Shown here piece by piece: positions 1-3,759 of a stretch of DNA of 8,932 bases (position 1 is its first letter; the number at the start of each line of letters is the position of its first letter). The notes under the pieces are model-generated. The model saw only the letters and a program-made list of their open reading frames with translations. It was not told the origin of the DNA and made no database searches. The stretch spans positions 1 to 8,932 of the forward strand of contig CAJUNC010000035.1 of the NCBI GenBank assembly GCA_910587695.1, written 5' to 3'. The position numbers were made by a program, and so were the translations under genes. The stretch comes from an uncultured Lactobacillus sp. GTDB lineage: Bacteria > Bacillota > Bacilli > Lactobacillales > Lactobacillaceae.

Positions 1-2
1 CC

Positions 3-39
3 AAGTATAAGATGAATTTTCTATTTCATCTGTATACTT
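3..39. repeat. Imperfect inverted repeat downstream of the XRE gene
   Basis: Two arms, AAGTATA plus GATGAA (3-9, 11-16) and TTCATC plus TATACTT (25-30, 33-39), pair over 13 base pairs around an 8-base loop, with a small 1/2-base internal bulge. It lies about 30 bases past the stop codon of the leftward XRE gene. There is no T-run on either side within the window, so it is not a standard intrinsic terminator. It could be an mRNA 3' stabilising hairpin, a protein site, or part of an element that continues to the left. Confidence 0.6.
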
Positions 40-69
40 AGAGGGCATTATAGCCTTTAGAGAACTTTT

Positions 70-501
70 CTAGTTATTGTCATAATGCTCTGCTTGCTTG
101 CGTTGGCTGAGTTCTAGGCCAATCTCAAGGGCGTTGACAAGTAACTTACGATTGTCACTTGTTAAAGGCAGGCCATCAAAGTTTAGATCGGGCTCATTTT
201 CAGTAAGATCGATCAAGTCTTTGATCTTGCGTGCTAGATCTTTTGCAGTTTGTTCATTATGTTTGTGATAAAGTGCTTCTCCCTTAGGAACATCCGCGGA
301 CTTTTTGCCTAAGATAAAATCAGTTGAAACATCAAAGATCTCAGCGAGTTTTAAGATCTCTTCTGCTCGTAATGGGCGATCGCCATGTTCGATCCGACCC
401 ATAACATTTTTATTTAATCCCATCAACTTAGCTAATTGTGCTTGTGATAGATCATGACTTTCTCGAAGTGTGATGATCACTTCGGGGATCGTTGACTCCA
501 T
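70..501 (-). CDS. XRE-family (Cro/CI-type) transcriptional regulator
   Basis: This 143-aa protein is a probable DNA-binding repressor. Residues about 7-62 form a helix-turn-helix of the XRE type: the stretch from LRESHDLSQAQLAKLMGLNK to RIEHG, followed by ILKLAEIFDVSTDFILG, is the classic pattern of this family. The C-terminal half (about 75-143) is charged and helical and probably serves for dimerisation or sensing; it has no peptidase motif. The start is supported by an excellent ribosome site, AAGGAGGT on the leftward strand (507-514), five bases before the ATG. It is transcribed leftward and shares an overlapping promoter region with a strong rightward promoter at 575-603, which suggests that it controls its own region. 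Phage or mobile-element repressors look similar, but no phage genes are visible here. Confidence 0.9.
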   Translation of the reverse strand: MESTIPEVIITLRESHDLSQAQLAKLMGLNKNVMGRIEHGDRPLRAEEILKLAEIFDVSTDFILGKKSADVPKGEALYHKHNEQTAKDLARKIKDLIDLTENEPDLNFDGLPLTSDNRKLLVNALEIGLELSQRKQAEHYDNN

Positions 502-574
502 ATCACACCTCCTTTATCAATTTGACCAGATGAAGCGCCAATGGAAAAAGTGGATGCAAAATGAAGATTGTTTG

Positions 575-603
575 TTGACATACCTATTTTGGAGTGATAT
601 ATT
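575..603 (+). promoter_or_regulatory. Near-consensus rightward sigma-A promoter with extended -10
   Basis: A perfect -35 TTGACA (575-580), a 17-base spacer and -10 TATATT (598-603), with TG at 595-596 giving an extended -10. By inspection this is the strongest promoter in the window. Transcription would start near 610 and run right through a stretch with no clear gene toward the terminator at 977-1004 and the small gene at 1033. Confidence 0.75.
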
Positions 604-614
604 CATAATGTAAA
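586..614 (-). promoter_or_regulatory. Probable promoter of the XRE gene, overlapping the rightward promoter
   Basis: Read leftward: -35 TTTACA (609-614), a 17-base spacer and -10 CAAAAT (586-591). Transcription would start near 579 and reach the XRE start codon after about 80 bases. It overlaps the opposing promoter at 575-603 almost completely, so RNA polymerase could occupy only one of them at a time. The -10 matches consensus at four of six positions. Confidence 0.5.
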
Positions 615-664
615 GAATTTGGGTATATATAAAAAGTGTCTCTATTTTGTTTACTTTGTTGAAA

Positions 665-695
665 GGATCAGTATTGCTTTCCCGTATGTTGATCC
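665..695 (+). repeat. Ten-base-pair hairpin in the candidate leader
   Basis: GGATCAGTAT (665-674) pairs with ATGTTGATCC (686-695), with two G-U wobbles in the RNA, around an 11-base loop. No T-run follows. It lies about 55 bases after the predicted start of the rightward transcript. The outer arms GGATCA/TGATCC could also be a protein-binding palindrome. Confidence 0.5.
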
Positions 696-777
696 ATGTC
701 CATTGACGATATTGAAACTTATACCAGCGATTGCGCCAACAATTAGCTGATTAGCTTTGATCAAGTATTCTGAAACA

Positions 778-806
778 ATCATAGCATAATTTTTATATCC
801 TGTCAT
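778..806 (-). promoter_or_regulatory. Second leftward promoter, extended -10
   Basis: Read leftward: -35 ATGACA (801-806), a 17-base spacer and -10 TATGAT (778-783), preceded by TGC, which makes an extended -10. Transcription would start near 771 and run left, antisense to the rightward leader, toward the XRE gene about 270 bases away. It could be a distal promoter for the XRE gene or the source of an antisense RNA. No terminator is evident between it and the XRE gene. Confidence 0.5.
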
Positions 807-976
807 TTTCAAGTTTTAGGCTGAGCAGTGAAGCCTCATTGTATTAGCCTTAGGGCGTTAAAAGCTTGTCGTCCTGAAATCAGTCAAGACCTGATAAAAC
901 ATTTTTCTGTCACTATGAGCTATAATGGCAGAAAGTCGATCTTTTTTGATCAAGCTTGTTCATACTTATTGGCATG

Positions 977-1004
977 AGGGTGACCTGATGTGGGTCACCT
1001 TTTT
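977..1004 (+). terminator. Intrinsic terminator or attenuator just upstream of the 85-aa gene
   Basis: GGTGACC (979-985) and GGTCACC (993-999) form a perfect 7-base-pair GC-rich stem, extended by a G-U and an A-T pair at its base, with a 7-base loop and a T-run at 1000-1004. Only 28 bases separate it from the ATG at 1033, too few for an independent promoter. This suggests either attenuation of the downstream gene or the end of an upstream small RNA. Confidence 0.75.
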
Positions 1005-1019
1005 GCATTACCAACAATT

Positions 1020-1026
1020 AGGGGGA
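1020..1026 (+). promoter_or_regulatory. Ribosome site that decides the start of the 85-aa gene
   Basis: AGGGGGA lies six bases before the ATG at 1033. The alternative in-frame ATG at 925 has no comparable site and would place the terminator hairpin inside the coding region. Confidence 0.75.
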
Positions 1027-1032
1027 ATATAT

Positions 1033-1290
1033 ATGTTACTGATCAAGAGTAATAACTCAAAGCAGCAAGTGTTGGATCAAGCCCTGAAAAAGTTGACAGA
1101 AGATCTACATTTGAAGCTTGTTGCATTTGCTGCGGATGAATTTGGAGTCTATGAGGCAGAAATGGTCGTTTTCTTACTTGACCAGCAATCACGCCTGAAA
1201 CTTCCATTACTACAAGAGGGATTGTTGGAGCGCAAGATCAAAACTAAGGTGCTCGAAACGGAAAATTATGGGCTTTTCCCAACGATTTGA
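1033..1290 (+). CDS. Small hypothetical protein, 85 aa
   Basis: I do not recognise this protein. It is 85 aa, soluble, with no signal peptide or membrane segment. It reads as an alternation of predicted strands and helices: residues 1-5 are strand-like (MLLIK), about 11-24 are helical (VLDQALKKLTEDLH), and 26-31 and 41-47 (LVAFAA, MVVFLL) look like buried strands. A charged KIKTKVLETE stretch follows near the C-terminus. The start at 1033 is chosen for its ribosome site. The reading frame stays open upstream to an ATG at 925, giving a 121-aa version, but that would run through a terminator hairpin. The gene follows the terminator at 977-1004, so expression probably depends on readthrough. The next gene has its own promoter, so this one is probably monocistronic. 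Confidence 0.65.
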   Translation: MLLIKSNNSKQQVLDQALKKLTEDLHLKLVAFAADEFGVYEAEMVVFLLDQQSRLKLPLLQEGLLERKIKTKVLETENYGLFPTI

Positions 1291-1300
1291 TGATAATTGC

Positions 1301-1329
1301 TTGCCAAATTTGTGTGCTTGTCCTTTAAT
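1301..1329 (+). promoter_or_regulatory. Promoter of the DUF2238-like membrane protein gene
   Basis: -35 TTGCCA (1301-1306), a 17-base spacer and -10 TTTAAT (1324-1329), each matching consensus at five of six positions. The predicted start near 1336 gives a leader of about 30 bases that includes the GAAGGGAAG ribosome site. Confidence 0.6.
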
Positions 1330-1365
1330 TAATACATAGCAGTATTTTTTGAAGGGAAGAAAAAC

Positions 1366-2052
1366 ATGCAAAAAAGCAGTTTTAGTGAACGTTGTTTGAA
1401 TATATTTTTACTGTTTGTCGTTATTTCAATGGTATTATCATTGGGTTTTACCGTTAAAGATGCCTTATCAGGTCCTATGGCAGATCAAGGCGCGGCTTGG
1501 TTTTTAGCACTTGAGATCGTATTAGGTTTAGTTATCGTATTGATCCCTAAGTGGGCTACTAAGCGCTTGCGGATCTATTTACCACCGACTTTGTATTTAT
1601 TTTTTGCCCTTTTTATCTATGGTTCAGTTTATTTAGGGACGGTCTATCATTTTTATAGTGTTCCATATTGGGACAAAGGTCTGCATTTGTTAAGTGGTGC
1701 GTTGTTAGGTGGCTTCGCCTTTTCAGCCTTTGGCGCTTTAGTTCCAGAGGATGCCATTGAAAAGATCTCACCCTTTTTTATTGGGATGTATAGTGTAGCC
1801 TTTGCGGTTTTTTGTGGTGTGTTATGGGAATTCTATGAGTTTACGTGTGATAGTTTTGGTATGAATCTTCAACGTTATATGCAGGCAGGACGTCCATTAG
1901 TTGGACGCGCTGCGTTGATGGATACGATGGGTGATCTATTTGCTGACTTTATCGGTGCATTGCTTTTCGCAGCGGTAGCTTATTTACAACTAAAGAAAAA
2001 TCGTAATTGGTTAAAGAGTTTCTTCTTTAAACGGATTGAACAGAAACGATGA
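1366..2052 (+). CDS. DUF2238/YjdF-like integral membrane protein
   Basis: This 228-aa polytopic membrane protein has about six predicted helices, near residues 12-30, 44-61, 74-95, 105-124, 137-154 and 191-208, followed by a basic C-terminal tail (KKNRNWLKSFFFKRIEQKR) that is likely cytoplasmic. Three polar motifs sit in or next to helices: WDKGLH (102-107), GVLWEFYEF (151-159) and DTMGDL (186-191). Conserved Asp, His and Glu residues of this type are the hallmark of the DUF2238 family, which includes E. coli YjdF. Its biochemical role is not established to my knowledge. The pattern would fit metal or phosphate-group chemistry in the membrane, but that is inference. It has its own promoter (1301-1329) and a strong terminator (2057-2097), so it is a single-gene unit placed just before the stress operon. 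The GAAGGGAAG ribosome site supports the start. Confidence 0.8.
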   Translation: MQKSSFSERCLNIFLLFVVISMVLSLGFTVKDALSGPMADQGAAWFLALEIVLGLVIVLIPKWATKRLRIYLPPTLYLFFALFIYGSVYLGTVYHFYSVPYWDKGLHLLSGALLGGFAFSAFGALVPEDAIEKISPFFIGMYSVAFAVFCGVLWEFYEFTCDSFGMNLQRYMQAGRPLVGRAALMDTMGDLFADFIGALLFAAVAYLQLKKNRNWLKSFFFKRIEQKR

Positions 2053-2056
2053 TTTA

Positions 2057-2097
2057 AGGCTTTTGTGTCGCTTGTGATGCAAAAGCCTCTTTTTTTT
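2057..2097 (+). terminator. Strong intrinsic terminator
   Basis: AGGCTTTTG (2057-2065) pairs perfectly with CAAAAGCCT (2080-2088). The stem extends inward through G-U, A-T and G-C pairs to a 6-base loop and is followed by a run of eight T (2090-2097). It ends the membrane protein transcript five bases after its stop codon. Confidence 0.92.
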
Positions 2098-2124
2098 GAA
2101 AAATAATAAAAAATTAAATATTAT
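2096..2124 (+). promoter_or_regulatory. Promoter of the amaP stress operon
   Basis: -35 TTGAAA (2096-2101), a 17-base spacer and -10 TATTAT (2119-2124), each matching consensus at five of six positions. The -35 uses the last two T of the preceding terminator. Predicted transcription from about 2131 gives a 90-base leader before amaP. I see no CtsR or HrcA operator. Confidence 0.6.
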
Positions 2125-2186
2125 TTATTTTAAGTTAAGAAGTTTGATTTGTTTACGAAATGACATGCAAAAAAGTGAGATACCTG

Positions 2187-2203
2187 TTAGGGTTAGGGTA
2201 GGG
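2187..2203 (+). repeat. Telomere-like G-rich repeat in the amaP leader
   Basis: TTAGGG, TTAGGG and TAGGG follow each other directly, giving three GGG tracts; a further GG occurs at 2212-2213. It lies in the 5' leader just before the ribosome site of amaP. In RNA it could form a two-layer G-quadruplex or act as decoy ribosome-binding sequence. The repeat is certain; a role is not. Confidence 0.7.
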
Positions 2204-2222
2204 ACAAGAAAGGCGTGATGTC

Positions 2223-2768
2223 ATGAAAGCATGGATCAAATGGAGTATTTGTTTTGGAATGTTTCTCCAAGCTGCTTTAGGAGGCATCGTGATCGCTTGG
2301 TGGTTTTTCCCACAGGCAAGTATCTTCCAAAATATTTTTGGTTATCTACTGACTGACTTGGGTCAAAAAGTTATTTTAGGACTTGGGATATATCTAGTTG
2401 TACTTGCAGTTTTGTGGCTTAGTTGGACGATCAGTCGCCCGACGACACAGAGCAGTATGACGATCCATCGCGATCATGCTAATAAGGTTCAGATCGATCA
2501 AAAAGCAGTTGAGAATAATGTTCGTTTGACGCTTGGTAAGTATGATCTGTTTAACATTGAGGTCAAAGTTAAGTTGTTATCTAATCGGAAGCAAGCTGAT
2601 GTAGTTGTTTTGGCGATGTTATCGCAAGCGACCGATCCTACAGTGTTAGAGTCACAACTCACCCATACTGTGAGGCGTGATTTAAAGGAGATGTTGAATA
2701 TCGAACTAAGACGTTTAGATTTAAAACTTAAACCATATCATTATGATCAAAAAGTTACTATTGTCTAG
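2223..2768 (+). CDS. amaP: Alkaline shock response membrane anchor protein AmaP
   Basis: AmaP is the two-helix membrane protein that recruits Asp23 to the cell membrane in Firmicutes. This 181-aa copy has the expected plan: two transmembrane helices at about 9-29 and 48-70, then a cytoplasmic domain (about 78-181) distantly related to Asp23, with VRLTLGKYDLFNIEVKVKLLSN followed by a segment TVRRDLKEMLNIELRRLDLKL. The gene opens an operon with asp23 29 bases downstream, which is the conserved arrangement and the strongest support for the assignment. The ribosome site is modest (AAAGGCG, 2209-2215), and an ATG out of frame five bases upstream (2218) could lower initiation. Length is close to the usual size for the family. 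Confidence 0.88.
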   Translation: MKAWIKWSICFGMFLQAALGGIVIAWWFFPQASIFQNIFGYLLTDLGQKVILGLGIYLVVLAVLWLSWTISRPTTQSSMTIHRDHANKVQIDQKAVENNVRLTLGKYDLFNIEVKVKLLSNRKQADVVVLAMLSQATDPTVLESQLTHTVRRDLKEMLNIELRRLDLKLKPYHYDQKVTIV

Positions 2769-2785
2769 GGATGAAAAGAAATTGC

Positions 2786-2790
2786 GAGGT
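2786..2790 (+). promoter_or_regulatory. Ribosome site that decides the asp23 start
   Basis: GAGGT lies seven bases before the ATG at 2798. The earlier in-frame ATG at 2771 is preceded directly by TAGGG with no spacing, so it is unlikely to be used. Starting at 2798 also gives the usual charged N-terminus MEKEK. Confidence 0.7.
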
Positions 2791-2797
2791 AAACGAT

Positions 2798-3169
2798 ATG
2801 GAAAAAGAAAAGTTAGAACAGAAATTGACCTTTGATGATCAAGTGATCGAGAAAATTGCAGGTATCACAGCAAACCAAGTTCCCGGGATCATTTCGCTTG
2901 ATGGAAATATGTTTAGTGAATTTACCGATAAGCTGACCCAAGGAACCGATAAGACCAAGGGGATCGAAGCCGAAGTCGGTGAAAAGCAAGTAGCGATCAA
3001 AATGGACGCTACGATCGAATATGGTAAAAGCGCAGAGACGATCTTTAAAGAGGTCTCAAGGAGAGTCCAAAAAGCTTTACGCGAGATGACAGGTTTGAAT
3101 TTAGTGAAATTTGAAATGCATATCAACGACGTAAAGACTAAGGAAGAATTACAACAAGATAATAAATAG
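2798..3169 (+). CDS. asp23: Asp23/Gls24 family envelope stress protein
   Basis: Asp23 proteins are abundant cytoplasmic proteins that AmaP tethers under the membrane and that respond to alkaline or envelope stress. This 123-aa copy has the family core: TFDDQVIEKIAGITANQVPG (11-30), IEYGKSAETIFKEVSRRVQK (73-92) and the near-invariant end MTGLNLVKFEMHINDVKTKEEL (97-118). The middle region (40-58), GIEAEVGEKQVAIKMDATI included, is typical of the beta part of the fold. The start at 2798 is preferred over 2771 because of its ribosome site, which removes nine N-terminal residues. It sits between amaP and a CsbD-like gene and is co-transcribed with both. Lactobacilli often carry several Asp23 paralogues, so which copy this is cannot be told here. 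Confidence 0.93.
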   Translation: MEKEKLEQKLTFDDQVIEKIAGITANQVPGIISLDGNMFSEFTDKLTQGTDKTKGIEAEVGEKQVAIKMDATIEYGKSAETIFKEVSRRVQKALREMTGLNLVKFEMHINDVKTKEELQQDNK

Positions 3170-3180
3170 GAGAACAAAAA

Positions 3181-3399
3181 ATGAGTGAAGAAAAATTAAA
3201 AGGCTTAAAAGATGAAGCTGTAGGGAAGGTCAAAGAAACCGAAGGGAAATTGACCGATGACAAAGTACGTAAGACTCAAGGTAAAGCACAAGGTTTGTTG
3301 GGTAAAGCGCGTGAAAAAGCAGCCGACCTAAAAGAAGATATCGAACAGGGCGCTGAAAAGCTAAAAGAAAAATTTGAAAAAGATGACGAAAATAAGTAA
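3181..3399 (+). CDS. CsbD-family stress protein
   Basis: This 72-aa, highly charged protein is rich in Lys and Glu. It starts with EEKLKGLKDEAVGKVKETEGKLTDD, the recognised CsbD pattern of repeated G-K-x-K-E-x-x-G-K units, and ends in a predicted amphipathic helix (about 40-68). CsbD-like proteins are induced by general stress in many bacteria; their molecular role is unknown. The ribosome site AGGAGA (3168-3173) overlaps the asp23 stop codon, so the two genes are tightly linked. There is no membrane segment. In Lactobacillales a CsbD-like gene next to asp23/gls24 is a frequent arrangement, which fits an envelope-stress role. Confidence 0.9.
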   Translation: MSEEKLKGLKDEAVGKVKETEGKLTDDKVRKTQGKAQGLLGKAREKAADLKEDIEQGAEKLKEKFEKDDENK

Positions 3400-3412
3400 G
3401 GGAGCGATCTAA

Positions 3413-3667
3413 ATGTTACATTGGCTTTGGGTATTGATCGTTGGTGCGATCATCGGTGCGATCGCCGGTGCCTTGACGAAAAATGGTGGTTCGATGGGTT
3501 GGATCAGTAATATTTTAGCTGGTCTGATCGGTTCATCATTGGGTGAAGCTTTACTAGGTACTTGGGGGCCACAACTCGCAGGGATGGCGATCATTCCATC
3601 GATCATTGGTGCGGTGATCTTGGTACTTATTGTGTCAGCTATCTTTGGTAGAAGAGCACATGCATAG
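3413..3667 (+). CDS. GlsB/YeaQ/YmgE-family small membrane protein
   Basis: This 84-aa protein consists of three hydrophobic helices, at about 4-22, 29-48 and 57-78, with the Gly-rich motifs GAIIGAIAGAL (11-21) and GLIGSSLGEALLG (37-49). It ends in a short basic tail, GRRAHA. This is the transglycosylase-associated/GlsB/YeaQ/YmgE family (often named Tag or GlsB), small membrane proteins linked to stress in enterococci and lactobacilli and of unknown mechanism. Ribosome site AAGGGAG (3398-3404) overlaps the stop codon of the csbD-like gene. It is the last gene of the operon and is followed by a terminator at 3680-3711. The segment at 3441-3470 is dense in CGATC motifs. Confidence 0.9.
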   Translation: MLHWLWVLIVGAIIGAIAGALTKNGGSMGWISNILAGLIGSSLGEALLGTWGPQLAGMAIIPSIIGAVILVLIVSAIFGRRAHA

Positions 3668-3679
3668 TTAAATCATCTT

Positions 3680-3711
3680 AGACTAGGGGCAATTGTCGCT
3701 AGTCTTTTTTT
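3680..3711 (+). terminator. Terminator of the stress operon
   Basis: AGACTAG (3680-3686) pairs with CTAGTCT (3699-3705). A G/G mismatch and a further GGC/GTC stem lie inside, and seven T follow (3705-3711). It begins 12 bases after the last stop codon of the operon. Confidence 0.88.
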
Positions 3712-3738
3712 GTAGACGGTTCAATTATTAAATATTAA
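3710..3738 (+). promoter_or_regulatory. Weak candidate promoter of the ABC transporter gene
   Basis: -35 TTGTAG (3710-3715), a 17-base spacer and -10 TATTAA (3733-3738). The match is only moderate (three and four of six). TAAAAT at 3736-3741 is a better -10, but with a 20-base spacer. A promoter is expected here because a terminator precedes the gene. As at amaP, the -35 runs out of the terminator T-tract. Confidence 0.35.
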
Positions 3739-3759
3739 AATTATGGCGAGGAGGAAGAT

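Larger units (their letters stand above)
615..1032 (+). other. Gene-poor stretch, candidate long structured leader or small RNA
   Basis: I find no convincing gene on either strand here. If the promoter at 575-603 is active, a transcript from about 610 would cover this stretch to the terminator at 977-1004 (about 390 nt) or continue into the 85-aa gene. It contains a long hairpin (665-695), a short one with arms AGGCT (818-822) and AGCCT (832-836), and mutually exclusive pairings at 871-895. These are GTCCTGA with TCAAGAC (one mismatch) against ATCAG with CTGAT. I recognise no known riboswitch, T-box or 6S RNA signature. The RNA idea is inference from the promoter, hairpins and terminator. Confidence 0.35.

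Noticed and set aside
651..806. Leftward 51-codon reading frame in the gene-poor stretch
   Set aside because: It has no ribosome site, its start codon lies inside the -35 of a good leftward promoter, and I recognise no family. I treat it as chance, though a degraded gene is possible.
921..926. Perfect TATAAT hexamer as a promoter for the small gene
   Set aside because: No acceptable -35 lies 15-19 bases upstream, and the TG is misplaced for an extended -10.
860..1004. T-box or known riboswitch leader
   Set aside because: The AGGGTGACC stretch recalls a T-box core, but the conserved T-box antiterminator sequence and specifier stem are missing, and no other riboswitch class is recognisable.
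925..1032. N-terminal extension of the small gene from an ATG at 925
   Set aside because: No ribosome site precedes 925, the extension spans a terminator hairpin, and a good ribosome site sits before the in-frame ATG at 1033.
2839..3177. Leftward 112-aa frame opposite asp23
   Set aside because: It is a shadow of asp23, with no ribosome site and no promoter.
3409..3606. Leftward 65-aa frame opposite the GlsB-like gene
   Set aside because: It is a shadow of a clear family member on the other strand.
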